Shown here: piece by piece, positions 52,119 through 61,486 of the stretch | How the letters are laid out: each line of letters opens with the position of its first letter | How positions within the stretch are numbered: position 1 is the first letter of the stretch | Source: Olsenella sp. An270 | Lineage (GTDB): Bacteria; Actinomycetota; Coriobacteriia; Coriobacteriales; Atopobiaceae | Direction of reading: 5' to 3' | Assembly (NCBI RefSeq): GCF_002159735.1 | Contig: NZ_NFJF01000003.1 | Location: 62,001 to 126,000 of the forward strand | Length of the DNA: 64,000 bases | Position numbers and translations under genes: made by a program | The notes under the pieces: generated by a model | Database searches by the model: none | What the model was told of the DNA's origin: nothing | The model's input: the letters and a program-made list of their open reading frames with translations, nothing else

Positions 52119-54125
52119 GTGAGACAGGCTGTCGTGGGGCTCCTGGCGCATGTCGATGCGGGCAAGACGACGCTCGCGGAGGCCATGCTCGCGGCGGCCG
52201 GGGCCATCCGCAACCCCGGGCGCGTGGACAGCGGCACCACCCACCTGGACACCGACGCCATGGAGCGCGACCGCGGCATCACGATCTTCTCGTCGAGCGC
52301 GTCGCTCGACTGGGCGGGCGCCCACCTCATGCTCGTCGACGCGCCCGGCCACGTTGACTTCTCCGCGGAGGCCGAGCGAACGCTCGCGGCCCTCGACTAC
52401 GCCATTCTGGTGGTGGGCGCAAACGACGGCGTGCAGGGCCATACCGAGACCCTGTGGGATCTGCTCGCGCGTCACGAGGTGCCCACCTTCGTCTTTGTGA
52501 ACAAGTGCGACCTGGAAAACCCGGGGCGAGAAGAACTTCTCGCCGAGCTCGCCTCACGGCTCTCACCGGGCTGCGTGGACGTGTCCGCCCTGCTCGCGGG
52601 CGACGCGGGCGCGCTGGAGGACACGGCCGCGACGGACGAGGCCGCCCTCGAGGAGTACCTGGAGACCGGCTCGCTCTCGTCGGGCACGCTGCAGCGCCTG
52701 GTGGCCGAGCGCGCCCTCTTCCCGGTCTTCTTTGGGGCGGCGCTGCGGGGCGACGGCGTGCGCGAGCTGCTTGACGGCATGTGCGACCTTCTCGCCGAGC
52801 GCTCCTGGTCGGACGAGCTCGCGGCGCGCGTCTTTCGCGTGAGCCGCGGCGCGCGCGGCGAGCGGCTTGCCTGGGTGAAGGTCACGGGTGGCACGCTGCG
52901 CGCGAAAGACCAGCTCACAGGTGTTGACCGTCGCGGCGAGCCCTGGGTCGAGAAGATCAACGAGGTGCGCCTCTACCAGGGTGAGAGCTTCGAGACCGTG
53001 GCGGAGGTCGGCGCCGGCCGCATCTGCGCCGTCACCGGGCTCAGCCACGTGGTGCCGGGAAGCGCTCTGGGCGCGGAGCCGGAGGGCGCGCGCCCGGTGC
53101 TCGCGCCCGTCCTGTCCTACCAGGTGGTTCCCGAGCCGGGCGCGGACGTCTCCGCCCTGGTGCGGGCGCTTCGCGAGCTCGCGGACGAGGACCCGATGCT
53201 CGGCGTCACATGGCAGGAGCAGCTGCAGGAGGCGCACGTCCAGCTCATGGGCGAGGTCCAGCAGGACGTGATCGCGGAGCTCCTGCGCGAGCGCTACGGC
53301 TTTGCGGTGACCTTTGGCCCGGGTGGCATCCTCTACAAGGAGACCGTGACCGCACCCGCCGAGGGCGTGGGCCACTTCGAGCCGCTGCGCCACTACGCCG
53401 AGGCGCGCCTGCTCGTGGAGCCGCTGCCGCGCGGCGCCGGCGTGGAGTTTGGCACGCGGTCCTCCACGGACGACCTCGACCTCAACTGGCAGCGCCTCAT
53501 CCTCACCAACGCGATGGAGCGCGACCACCTGGGCGTGCTCACGGGCGCGCCGCTCACGGACGTGCGCATCACGCTGCTCGCGGGCCGCGCGCATGCCAAA
53601 CACACCGAGGGCGGCGACTTCCGCCAGGCGACCTACCGCGCCGTTCGCCAGGCGCTCATGGGCGCGCGCGAGCGCGGCGAGTGCCAGCTCCTGGAGCCGT
53701 GGTACCGCTTCCGCCTGACGGTGCCGGCCGACCGCGTGGGCCGCGCGCTCACCGACCTCACGCGCATGGCGGCGGAGTTCGACGCGCCGGCGACGTCCGG
53801 CGACGCGGCAACCGTCACGGGCGAGGTCCCCGCCTCCGAGGTGGGGGAGTACGCGCTCGAGGTCGCGCGCTATACGGGCGGGCGTGGGCGCATGTCGCTC
53901 GAACTCGCAGGCTACCGTGCCTGCCACAACGCCGACGAGGTCATCGCCGCCGCGGCCTACGACCCCGAGGCCGACCTCCCCAACACCCCCGACTCCGTCT
54001 TCTGCAGCCACGGAGCCGGCCACACCGTCAAGTGGCATGACGTCCCCGCGCACGCCCACACCACCGCGGACCCCGCGCGCCTGCGCCCGTACCGCCCCGC
54101 CGACGCCGCGTTCTTCTCGCGCTAG
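52119..54125 (+). CDS. Tet(M)/EF-G-like ribosomal protection-type GTPase
   Basis: This 668-residue translational GTPase has G1 'AHVDAGKTT', G2 'RDRGITIFS', G3 'DAPGHVDF' and G4 'NKCD' in the first 145 residues, followed by EF-G domains II-V. It is close to Tet(M)/Tet(O) in length (about 640) and N-terminal layout, but too diverged for a tetracycline-resistance name. GTG 52119 follows GGGGGAGG. The promoter region with TATGAT (52074-52079) is shared with the divergent ABC-F gene. Its stop shares CTAG with the VanZ gene. Confidence 0.88.
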   Translation: MRQAVVGLLAHVDAGKTTLAEAMLAAAGAIRNPGRVDSGTTHLDTDAMERDRGITIFSSSASLDWAGAHLMLVDAPGHVDFSAEAERTLAALDYAILVVGANDGVQGHTETLWDLLARHEVPTFVFVNKCDLENPGREELLAELASRLSPGCVDVSALLAGDAGALEDTAATDEAALEEYLETGSLSSGTLQRLVAERALFPVFFGAALRGDGVRELLDGMCDLLAERSWSDELAARVFRVSRGARGERLAWVKVTGGTLRAKDQLTGVDRRGEPWVEKINEVRLYQGESFETVAEVGAGRICAVTGLSHVVPGSALGAEPEGARPVLAPVLSYQVVPEPGADVSALVRALRELADEDPMLGVTWQEQLQEAHVQLMGEVQQDVIAELLRERYGFAVTFGPGGILYKETVTAPAEGVGHFEPLRHYAEARLLVEPLPRGAGVEFGTRSSTDDLDLNWQRLILTNAMERDHLGVLTGAPLTDVRITLLAGRAHAKHTEGGDFRQATYRAVRQALMGARERGECQLLEPWYRFRLTVPADRVGRALTDLTRMAAEFDAPATSGDAATVTGEVPASEVGEYALEVARYTGGRGRMSLELAGYRACHNADEVIAAAAYDPEADLPNTPDSVFCSHGAGHTVKWHDVPAHAHTTADPARLRPYRPADAAFFSR

Positions 54126-55120
54126 ATGAGGTCGTAGGGCATCTTTCTCGCGAAGAGGTAGAACAGCACGAGCAGGGGCCACAGCAGCGGGAGGAAGAGG
54201 TACGCCCCGCCGAGAACCGCCAGGCGCATCAGGTAGAACGCCGTGCGCCGGCCGCCGGTCCGCGGCTTCGTCTCGCAGCTCATGCGCACGAACGCGCCGC
54301 CGGGGGTGGAGCCGTCGTGCCGCGCGGGCCACGCGAGCTCCACGAGGACGAACGCCAGGCACTCCGCCCAGAGCGCCCACGGCTCGTCGACCCAGCGCTC
54401 CCCGCCGGGCACGTTGTGCAGCACGAGGATGACGATGCCCGCGACCACGGTGGAGACGAGCGTCACGAGCAGCGTGTCCAGCCAGAACGCGACGCAGCGA
54501 CGGACGAAGCCGGGCGTGTGCGTGACCTCGCCCTCCTCGGCGAGCGCGCCGGGCGGCAGCACCCGGGCGAGCGCGGCGGCGCATGCCCAGCCGAGCGCCG
54601 CGCCCGAGGTGTTGTAGATGAGGTCGTCGACGTCGGCCGTGCGGTAGGAGTACGGGTAGATGCCAAAGAGCCCCGTCCCCTGCGCCGCCTCGACGCAGAA
54701 CGAGACGAGCAGCCCCGCGACCACGGAGCGCCAGAACCCCCAGCGCAGGAGGCGTCCCGCGATGAAGCCGAGCGGCATGAAGAGCACCACGTTGAACGCG
54801 ATCTGCGGCAGCGTGCTCACGCCCTCGCGGGCGAAGTCGCCCACGAACGCCAGCGGGTCGAGCTGCCAGGGGACGCCCCTCGTGATGCCGAGGCCAGAGT
54901 CGCCGCTCGGCAGCGGGTACAGCGTGAAGCAGCCGAGGCCCAGCACGTAGAGCACGGCGAGGTAGGTCGAGACGGCCGACCCAAAGCGTAGGCGCCCGTC
55001 GCGGTGGTAGAGCCAGGCGAGGATCGGCAGCGTGAGCGCAAATGACGCCATCGGCCAGAGCACGAGCGCCAGGATGAAGTTCTCGGTGTAGCCAGCGAGG
55101 AAGTGCCTGATGAGGTTCAT
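54122..55120 (-). CDS. VanZ-RDD fusion membrane protein
   Basis: The 332-residue protein has an N-terminal VanZ domain of five helices ('GCFTLYPLPSG', 'IAFNVVLFMPLGFIAG', 'DVDDLIYNTSGAALGW') and a C-terminal RDD domain of three helices ('GFVRRCVAFWLDTLLVTLVS'). VanZ homologues can give low-level glycopeptide tolerance; RDD domains are linked to ion transport. The role of the fusion is not established. ATG 55120 has only a weak site. Confidence 0.88.
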   Translation of the reverse strand: MNLIRHFLAGYTENFILALVLWPMASFALTLPILAWLYHRDGRLRFGSAVSTYLAVLYVLGLGCFTLYPLPSGDSGLGITRGVPWQLDPLAFVGDFAREGVSTLPQIAFNVVLFMPLGFIAGRLLRWGFWRSVVAGLLVSFCVEAAQGTGLFGIYPYSYRTADVDDLIYNTSGAALGWACAAALARVLPPGALAEEGEVTHTPGFVRRCVAFWLDTLLVTLVSTVVAGIVILVLHNVPGGERWVDEPWALWAECLAFVLVELAWPARHDGSTPGGAFVRMSCETKPRTGGRRTAFYLMRLAVLGGAYLFLPLLWPLLVLFYLFARKMPYDLI

Positions 55121-55249
55121 GTCGTCCGTTCTTCTCGTCTCCGGTGCCGGGCACATTGTGAGGGAATCCCGGCCGCTCCGCCATCGACGTTCCTCGCGGT
55201 TGAGTGACGTTTTCGCAAGGTGAGGGTGGCGCGGGCGACGGACGGGCGC

Positions 55250-55273
55250 TATCATGTGCTGGAAACGTTTCCA
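55250..55273 (+). promoter_or_regulatory. LacI/CRE-type operator before the MFS gene
   Basis: TGGAAACGTTTCCA (55260-55273) is a perfect 14-bp palindrome of the LacI/CcpA type, just after a possible -10 TATCAT (55250-55255). A repressor bound there would sit at the transcription start of the MFS gene at 55305. Confidence 0.6.
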
Positions 55274-55304
55274 CCCACGCTCCCGGAACGGAGGCAGCTG
55301 CGGC

Positions 55305-56501
55305 ATGGCAGTCGTTCTTCTCGTCGTCATCTACGTCGCCTTCGTGGGCCTGGGCATCCCGGATTCGCTCTTTGGCGCCGCGTGGCCCGCCATGCACGTC
55401 GACCTCGGCATCCCCGTCTCGTGGGGCAGCGTCGTCACGATGGTCACGTGCTGCGGCACCATCGTCTCGAGTCTCTCCTCCGCCGCGCTCATCGGCCGCT
55501 TTGGCACCGGGCGCGTGACCGCCGTCTCCACGGCGCTCACCGCGGCGGCGCTGCTCGGCTTTGCCGTGGCGCCGAGCTTTCCGTGGATCTGCCTGCTCGC
55601 CGTGCCGCTGGGACTGGGCGCCGGTGCCATCGACACGGCGCTCAACAACTACGTGGCCCTGCACTATCACGCGACGCACATGAACTTCCTGCACTGCGCC
55701 TACGGCGTTGGCATCACGGTGAGCCCGTTCATCATGTCGCTTGCGCTCTCGGGCGGCACCTGGCGCGACGGCTATCTCGGCGCGGCGGTCATCCAGGCGG
55801 CGATCGTCGTTGCGACTGTCGCGATCCTGCCGCTCTGGTCTCGCGTGGGTCACGAGTCACCGGCGGACGAGAAGGACGACGACCCCGCGCCCCGCGCCGC
55901 GAGCCCGCTCGCTCTCGTCCGGCGCCGCGACATCCGCCTGGCCTGCCTCGTCTTCATGGCGTCGGTGGCCATCGAGGGCATCTGCAACACCTGGTGCGCG
56001 AGCTACCTCGTGAGCGCGCGAGGCATGGCGGCCGGCGCCGCCGCCGGCATGGTGACGGTCTACTACGTGGGCGTGACGGCGGGCCGCTTCCTCTCCGGCG
56101 TGCTGGCCAACCGCCTCACGAGCAAGCAGCTCGTGGGTCTGGGACAGGCGATCACCTTTGCCGCCGTGCTGGTCCTTCTCGCCCCGCTGCCGCTCTCCGC
56201 GGCGCCGGTGGGCCTCTTCCTCGTGGGCTTTGGCAACAGCCCGCTCTACCCCAACATGCTGCACCTCACGCCGCACCTCTTTGGCCGCGACCTCTCGCAG
56301 GCCGTGATCGGCGTGCAGATGGCTGCCTCGTACGTGGGCTCGCTCACGCTGCCGCCGCTCTTTGGCCTGGTGGCCGAGCGCGTGGGCTTCTGGCTCTTCC
56401 CGGTGGCGCTCTTCGCGCTCTCCGTGGTGGTGCTCGCGGCGTTTCTTAGCCTCATGGTGCTCAAGGGCTGGCGTCCGCGCCGCGCGCGTCCGTCTGCGTA
56501 G
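55305..56501 (+). CDS. MFS transporter, YbjJ/FucP-like group
   Basis: The 398-residue protein has 12 likely helices, with 'VGLGIPDSLFGAAWPAM' in helix 1, 'LGLGAGAIDTALNNYVA' in helix 4 and 'GFGNSPLYPNMLHLTPHLFG' in helix 10. These match the group of MFS proteins related to sugar uptake (FucP, GlcP, YbjJ). The LacI-type palindrome just upstream supports a sugar or nucleoside substrate. ATG 55305 lies 10 bases after CGGAGG. Single gene. Confidence 0.85.
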   Translation: MAVVLLVVIYVAFVGLGIPDSLFGAAWPAMHVDLGIPVSWGSVVTMVTCCGTIVSSLSSAALIGRFGTGRVTAVSTALTAAALLGFAVAPSFPWICLLAVPLGLGAGAIDTALNNYVALHYHATHMNFLHCAYGVGITVSPFIMSLALSGGTWRDGYLGAAVIQAAIVVATVAILPLWSRVGHESPADEKDDDPAPRAASPLALVRRRDIRLACLVFMASVAIEGICNTWCASYLVSARGMAAGAAAGMVTVYYVGVTAGRFLSGVLANRLTSKQLVGLGQAITFAAVLVLLAPLPLSAAPVGLFLVGFGNSPLYPNMLHLTPHLFGRDLSQAVIGVQMAASYVGSLTLPPLFGLVAERVGFWLFPVALFALSVVVLAAFLSLMVLKGWRPRRARPSA

Positions 56502-56505
56502 CTCC

Positions 56506-56613
56506 TTGCGGTTGGTAACGCTTTTGCCACCCAAAACGTTACCAACCGCAATGTGGGGCAGACGAGCTTGCGGTTGGTAACAGAATTGCCGCTCAAAACG
56601 TTACCAACCGCAA
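56506..56613. repeat. Two tandem hairpins with nearly identical stems
   Basis: TTGCGGTTGGTAAC opens both stems (56506-56520 and 56569-56582) and GTTACCAACCGCAA closes them (56537-56551 and 56600-56613). The loops also match in part (TTGCC(A/G)C(C/T)CAAAAC). They separate the MFS gene from the aldo-keto reductase gene. Confidence 0.8.
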
Positions 56614-56678
56614 TCCAGCCTCCCGTCGCGCTATGCTCTTCCCAGAGCGAGAACGACAGGCGAGAAGGACGGTGCGGC

Positions 56679-57680
56679 ATGGCGGACATGCGCTACGTGA
56701 AGCTGGGCGGCTCGGGGCTCGAGGTCTCGCGCCTCTGCCTGGGAGGCATGAGCTTCGGCGTTCCCACGAAGCCCCGGCCGTGGACCGTGGGCTATGACGA
56801 GACGCGCGCCGTGATCGCCGCGGCGACGGACGCCGGCATCAACTTCATCGACACCGCCAACTGCTACGCGGACGGCACGAGCGAGGAATACATCGGCCGC
56901 GCCCTGCGCGAGCTGGGCGTTCCGCGCGACCGGGTGGTGCTGGCGAGCAAGGTCTTCTACAACGACGGAGGCCTCTCCCGCACGGCCATCATGCGCGAGA
57001 TCGATGGCACGCTCGCCCGTCTGGGCACCGACTACCTGGACCTCTACGTCATCCACCGCTTTGACGCGGCGGCGCCCGTCGAGGAGACGCTCGAGGCGCT
57101 CGACGAGCTCGTCCGCGGGGGCAAGGTCCGCGCGCTCGGTGCGAGCGCGATGTACGCGTACCAGCTCCACAACATGCAGGTCGTGGCGGCCGCGAACGGC
57201 TGGACGCCCTTCTCGACCATGCAGAGCCAGTACAACCTGCTCTATCGCGAGGACGAGCACGAGATGATCCCCGTCTGCCGGCAGTTTGGCATGGCGCTCA
57301 CGCCATACAGCTCGCTCGCCGCCGGGCGCCTCACGCGGCCCACGTGGGACGCGCCCACGCGCCGCAGCGAGACGGACGTCATCTCGCAGAAGAAGTTCGA
57401 CCCCATGCGCGAGCAGGACATGGAGATCGTGGCGCGCGTGGCGGAGCTTGCCGAGAAGCGCGACGTGCCGATGGCGGCGATCGCGATCGCCTGGCTGTGG
57501 GCGCGCGGCGTGGAGTCGCCGATCGTGGGGTGCTCGCGAGCGGAGCTGGTGGGGGAGGCGTGCCGTGCGCTCGAGGTGGAGCTCACGGATGAGGAGCGCG
57601 CCTATCTCGAGGAGCCGTACGTGCCGCACCCGCTCGTCGGCGTGCGCCCGCACGAGCTCGCCGAGCTGCTGCCGCGGTAG
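56679..57680 (+). CDS. Aldo/keto reductase (paralogue of 45445-46464)
   Basis: The 333-residue TIM-barrel reductase repeats long blocks of the protein at 45445, for example '[15 protein letters not shown]' and '[10 protein letters not shown]'. It has the catalytic Asp/Tyr ('[11 protein letters not shown]'), Lys ('LASKVFYND') and His ('YVIHRFD'). Here the neighbour is a PH-like membrane protein instead of cupin and cyclophilin-like genes. AAGGA before ATG 56679 is a copy of the GCGAGAAGGAC motif. Confidence 0.92.
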   Translation: MADMRYVKLGGSGLEVSRLCLGGMSFGVPTKPRPWTVGYDETRAVIAAATDAGINFIDTANCYADGTSEEYIGRALRELGVPRDRVVLASKVFYNDGGLSRTAIMREIDGTLARLGTDYLDLYVIHRFDAAAPVEETLEALDELVRGGKVRALGASAMYAYQLHNMQVVAAANGWTPFSTMQSQYNLLYREDEHEMIPVCRQFGMALTPYSSLAAGRLTRPTWDAPTRRSETDVISQKKFDPMREQDMEIVARVAELAEKRDVPMAAIAIAWLWARGVESPIVGCSRAELVGEACRALEVELTDEERAYLEEPYVPHPLVGVRPHELAELLPR

Positions 57681-57690
57681 GGAGGTCGCG

Positions 57691-58137
57691 ATGGGTGTGC
57701 GCAGGGAGACGCCGGATCTGGTCTTTCGCGGGCGCGTCGCCGTGTGGTACCGGGCTGTCTGCGGCGCGGTCGCCGTGGTTCCGGCGATTCTCGCGCTCCA
57801 GACCACGCTGCCCGTCTTCGTGCCCATCCTGGCGCTCGTCCTCGGGGCGATCTTCCTGTTCCCGCTCGTCGTGCGCAACCGCGTGGAGCTCTACGGTGAC
57901 CGTCTGGAGATCTTCTTCGGCTGGAGCCACGTGGTCATCCCGTATGCGCACGTGCGCGGCGCGGAGCCCCTCACGGGAGGCTTCGACCAGTTCACGGGTC
58001 ACGTGTGCGCCGCCGAGCTCGACGCCCTCTTCATCGAGGCACCCGAGGACGGCGACGCCGCCGTCAGCGTGACCGACAACGACGCCCTCGCCGCCGAGCT
58101 CCGTCGTCGCGCAGGGCTGGATGCGTCAACCAAGTAG
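57691..58137 (+). CDS. Membrane protein with bacterial PH-like domain
   Basis: The 148-residue product has two helices (about residues 20-62), then 'VELYGDRLEIFFGWSHVVIPYAHVRGAEPL', typical of short bacterial PH domains (bPH_6-type). Its frame runs far upstream through the reductase gene, but GGGAGG before ATG 57691 fixes the start 10 bp after the reductase stop, so the two are probably co-transcribed. Function unknown. Confidence 0.75.
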   Translation: MGVRRETPDLVFRGRVAVWYRAVCGAVAVVPAILALQTTLPVFVPILALVLGAIFLFPLVVRNRVELYGDRLEIFFGWSHVVIPYAHVRGAEPLTGGFDQFTGHVCAAELDALFIEAPEDGDAAVSVTDNDALAAELRRRAGLDASTK

Positions 58138-58147
58138 AACAATTCGC

Positions 58148-58176
58148 TTGAAATAAGAACACATGTTCTATATACT
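58148..58176 (+). promoter_or_regulatory. Promoter with LexA (SOS) box before higBA
   Basis: TTGAAA (58148-58153) and TATACT (58171-58176) are 17 bp apart, and GAACACATGTTC (58157-58168) lies in the spacer. It fits the core GAACRNRYGTTC of Gram-positive LexA sites. Confidence 0.7.
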
Positions 58177-58262
58177 GACGAAACAGGGGTAATGGGGCAT
58201 CGCTCTTCTCGACATTGCTTCTGTAGTAGAGTAGTATTCTGAGATACGGAAGTAGTGGTCAG

Positions 58263-58544
58263 ATGGACTTCAAAGATCGTGACCTGGCTGCGTTCTGGGA
58301 AGACTTCGCGTGTCCACCGCGCAGGGTGCCCCCGGGAGTTCGCAAGATGCTCTACCGCAGACTCCAGATGCTTGATGCGGCACACAGCCTGCTCGACCTG
58401 CGAACTCCTCCGGGGAACCATCTCGAGAAGCTCTCGGGGTCACGTGCGGGGTGCTACAGCATCCGCGTGAACGACCAGTGGCGCCTCTGCTTCCGGTGGT
58501 CGGACGGCGAGGCAAGAGAGGTCGAGTTCTGTGACTACCACTAA
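58263..58544 (+). CDS. higB: HigB-type mRNA interferase toxin
   Basis: The 93-residue RelE-superfamily protein has 'RRLQMLDAAHSLLDLRTPPGNHLEKLSGSRAGCYSIRVNDQWRLCFRW', the HigB/RelE core with late Arg residues used for ribosome-dependent mRNA cleavage. The gene order toxin-before-antitoxin is the HigBA order. higA begins inside its last codons (58531). The upstream SOS box suggests induction by DNA damage. Confidence 0.92.
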   Translation: MDFKDRDLAAFWEDFACPPRRVPPGVRKMLYRRLQMLDAAHSLLDLRTPPGNHLEKLSGSRAGCYSIRVNDQWRLCFRWSDGEAREVEFCDYH

Positions 58545-58824
58545 TCCCTACATCTCTACTCCCGGGGAGATTCTGCTCGAGGAGTTCCTGCGGCCTCTGG
58601 GCATCTCGCAGTACCGGCTGGCCAAGGCCATCGGCAAGCCGCAGTCCGCCGTCTCGGACGTCGTGAACGGCCGCCGTGCGATCACGCCCGAGATGGCCTG
58701 GTTGCTGTCCCGTGCGCTGGGGACGACGCCCGAGTTCTGGCTCAACCTGGAGGCCACCTATCGGCTCAAGACGATCGACGAAGGCGCGATGCCTCAGGTG
58801 ACGCCGCTCGTCAACATCGCGTAG
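58531..58824 (+). CDS. higA: HigA-type antitoxin, Xre-like
   Basis: The 97-residue protein has 'PGEILLEEFLRPLGISQYRLAKAIGKPQSAVSDVVNGRRAITPEMAWLLSRALGT', a HigA helix-turn-helix. The GTG start at 58531 overlaps the toxin gene by 14 bases, which favours coupled translation. HigA neutralises HigB and usually represses the promoter. Confidence 0.93.
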   Translation: MTTTNPYISTPGEILLEEFLRPLGISQYRLAKAIGKPQSAVSDVVNGRRAITPEMAWLLSRALGTTPEFWLNLEATYRLKTIDEGAMPQVTPLVNIA

Positions 58825-58837
58825 AGAAAGGACCAAC

Positions 58838-59782
58838 ATGGCGATCAACCGCGTGGCGATTCTGGGCAGGGGAGCGGTGGGCCTACTCTACGGCACCATC
58901 GCCGAGAAGAACCTCGGGCCGGGCGCGGTCGAGTTCGTGATGGACGACGTGCGCTACGCCCGTCACGCCGGCGAGATGCCGACCGTGAACGGCGAGCCCT
59001 GCCGCGTGCCCACGATCCCTGCGAGCGAGGCCACGCCCGTCGACCTGGTGATCCTGGCGATCAAGGCACCGGGCCTGCCCGTGGCGCTCGACACGATGGA
59101 GCGCCTCGTGGGGCCGCGCACGGCCGTCGCGTCCCTGATCAACGGCGTCACGAGCGAGGAGCGAGTGGCCGAGCGCTTTGGCTGGGAGCGCACCGTGCTC
59201 TCCGTGGCGCAGGGCATGGACGCGGTGTTTCTCGGCACGGACATGACCTACACCCACCCCGGTGAGGTTCGCCTGGGCCCGGCGCCGGGCACGGCTCCCG
59301 GCGTGGTCGACGCCGTCGCCGACCTCTACGAGCGCGCCGGCATCCCGCACGTGGTGGAGGCGGACATCCGTCGCCGCATGTGGGTGAAGCTGATGCTCAA
59401 CGTGGGCATCAACCAGACCTGCATGGTCTACGGCGGCACCTACGGCTCCGCGAGTGAGCCGGGAAGCGAGCAGAACCGCTGCTTCGTGGCCGCCATGCGC
59501 GAGGCCCTGGCCGTGGCGCGCGCCGAGGGTGTGGACGTCACCGAGGCCGACCTCGCGCAGATGGCTCGGCTCATCGCCTCGCTCGACCCCGCCGGCATGC
59601 CCTCGATGGCGCAGGACCGCCTGAACCAGAAGCCCACCGAGGTCGAGGAGTTTGCCGGCACCATCTGTCGCCTCGCCGGGCGCCACGGTCTTCTCGTCCC
59701 CACCAACCAGTGGCTCTACCAGCGGATTCGCGAGCTCGAGAACGGTTTCGCGGCAAAGGGGACCCACAGAGAAATTGTGTAG
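58838..59782 (+). CDS. Ketopantoate reductase-like dehydrogenase (ApbA/PanE family)
   Basis: The 314-residue protein has a Rossmann fold beginning 'VAILGRGAVGLLYG' and 'ILAIKAPGL', then a C-terminal helical domain with 'RRRMWVKLMLNVGINQTCMVYGGTYG', containing the Lys and Asn expected in PanE. PanE reduces 2-dehydropantoate in pantothenate synthesis, but the family has many paralogues with other substrates, and no pantothenate gene is nearby. It follows higA by 13 bp. Confidence 0.85.
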   Translation: MAINRVAILGRGAVGLLYGTIAEKNLGPGAVEFVMDDVRYARHAGEMPTVNGEPCRVPTIPASEATPVDLVILAIKAPGLPVALDTMERLVGPRTAVASLINGVTSEERVAERFGWERTVLSVAQGMDAVFLGTDMTYTHPGEVRLGPAPGTAPGVVDAVADLYERAGIPHVVEADIRRRMWVKLMLNVGINQTCMVYGGTYGSASEPGSEQNRCFVAAMREALAVARAEGVDVTEADLAQMARLIASLDPAGMPSMAQDRLNQKPTEVEEFAGTICRLAGRHGLLVPTNQWLYQRIRELENGFAAKGTHREIV

Positions 59783-59921
59783 TTCTCAGCTTTGTGGCCG
59801 TTCATGCCGCAAAGTGTTAAAGGAACCGAAATAACGCTCAGCTACAGTACAGGGGCAGCCTCGCCCAGCGTGCGGGGCCCCGTGTACGTTTTTGCGCACG
59901 TTTTCCTAAGGAGGAGTTGCC

Positions 59922-60731
59922 ATGTCCGCTTCTGTCTCTCGTCGCACGTTCCTCGGCATCGCCGGCGGTGCCGCCTCCGTCCTCGGCCTCGCCGCCTGCG
60001 GCGGCAACAACGCCGCCTCCGACGACGCCAACGCCGCCTCCGGTGACGCCGACGGCAAGACCTACCTCGTCGCCACCGACACCACCTTCGCGCCGTTCGA
60101 GTTCACCAACGACCAGAACGAGTTCGTGGGCATCGACGTGGACCTTCTCGCCGCTATCGCCGCCGACCAGGGCTTCAAGTACGAGCTCAACTCCCTGGGC
60201 TTTGACGCTGCCGTGGCCGCGCTCGAGTCCAACCAGGCCGACGCCGTGATTGCTGGCATGTCCATCACGCCCGAGCGCGAGGAGGACTACGACTTCACGG
60301 ACTCCTACTATCAGTCCTCGGTCTGCGCGGCGGTCAAGGCCGGCAGCGACGTCAAGGGCCTCGAGGACCTGAAGGGCCAGAAGGTCGCCGGCAAGACCGG
60401 CACCCAGAGCCTCTCCTGGGCCGAGTCCATCAAGGACGAGTACGGCTTCGAGATCACCTACTTCGACACGTCCGACATGATGTACCAGGATGTCCAGACC
60501 GGCAACTCCGCCGCCTGCTTCGAGGACACCCCCGTCATGGAGTACGGCGTGGCGCAGGGCAATGGCCTGGAGATTGTTGCCAAGGAGGAGGACGAGTTCG
60601 CGAGCCCCTACGGCCTGGCCGTCATGAAGGGCAAGAACCCCGAGCTCGTGGAGATGTTCAACGCCGGCCTCGCCAACATCAAGGAGAGCGGCGAGTACGA
60701 CGAGATTCTCGCCAAGTACCTGGAGGCCTAG
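59922..60731 (+). CDS. Amino-acid ABC transporter substrate-binding lipoprotein (GlnH-like)
   Basis: The 269-residue product has an RR-containing signal with a lipobox ('SRRTFLGIAGG', then LAACGG), so it may go through Tat or Sec. A class 3 solute-binding domain follows: 'TDTTFAPFEFTNDQNEFVGIDVDLL', 'MSITPEREEDYDFTDSYYQS' and 'GKTGTQS'. It captures a polar amino acid, probably glutamine. AAGGAGGAG precedes ATG 59922. A hairpin after the stop separates it from the permease. Confidence 0.93.
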   Translation: MSASVSRRTFLGIAGGAASVLGLAACGGNNAASDDANAASGDADGKTYLVATDTTFAPFEFTNDQNEFVGIDVDLLAAIAADQGFKYELNSLGFDAAVAALESNQADAVIAGMSITPEREEDYDFTDSYYQSSVCAAVKAGSDVKGLEDLKGQKVAGKTGTQSLSWAESIKDEYGFEITYFDTSDMMYQDVQTGNSAACFEDTPVMEYGVAQGNGLEIVAKEEDEFASPYGLAVMKGKNPELVEMFNAGLANIKESGEYDEILAKYLEA

Positions 60732-60756
60732 CGCCTTTTCGAGCAACGAGCAAGCT

Positions 60757-60790
60757 GGGGCTGCGTGACGCCGGGGTGTCGCGCAGCCCC
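60757..60790 (+). terminator. Hairpin between binding-protein and permease genes
   Basis: GGGGCTGCG (60757-60765) and CGCAGCCCC (60782-60790) form a stem with a 16-base loop. Without a T-run, it may stabilise the upstream mRNA or partly terminate, so that more binding protein than permease is made. Confidence 0.6.
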
Positions 60791-60812
60791 CTGACGGTAA
60801 GTAAGGGACCCC

Positions 60813-61486
60813 ATGAACGCAAATCTCATCGACGTGCTGATTGAGGCGTGGCCGCTTCTGTGGACCGGCCTGCAGATGACGGTCTACGTGACCGTCGTGG
60901 CGCTGGTCGTGGCCATCCCGCTCGGCATCGTCACGTGCCTCATGAACCTGTCCAAGTTCCGCGTGCTGCGCGGCATTGCCAAGTTCTACATCTGGATCAT
61001 CCGCGGCACGCCGATGCTCGTGCAGGGCTTCTACCTCTACCTTGCCGTCCCCCAGCTCGTGCAGGCGACGATCGCCCCGGACTTCCGCCTGGACATCGTG
61101 ACGGCAAGCGTCATCACGCTGATCCTCAACGCCGGCGCCTACTCCGCAGAGATCTTCCGTGGCGCCATCCAGTCGGTCCCCAAGGGCCAGACGGAGGCCT
61201 CGCGTAGCCTGGGCGTGAGCCACGGGAAGACCATGCTCAAGATCGTCCTGCCCCAGGCCGTGCGCATCTGCCTGCCCTCGCTGGTCAACCAGTGCATCAT
61301 CACGCTCAAGGACTCCACGATCATGTACGCCCTCGGCCTGCCGGAGATCATGAACCAGGCCAAGGTCTACGTGGGTCGCACCATGACGTCGTTTGCCACC
61401 TACACCTGGGTGGCCGTCATCTTCCTCGTCATCACCAGCGTGCTGATGATCATCTCGTCCGTCCTCGAGAAAAGGATGCGCAAGTA

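Noticed and set aside
52563-55853. 1096-codon minus-strand frame across the Tet(M)-like, VanZ and MFS genes
   Set aside because: It runs through three well-supported genes, has low-complexity composition and no recognisable domain.
45445-57680. The two aldo/keto reductases as an assembly duplication
   Set aside because: They differ in many residues, length and neighbours; they are diverged paralogues.
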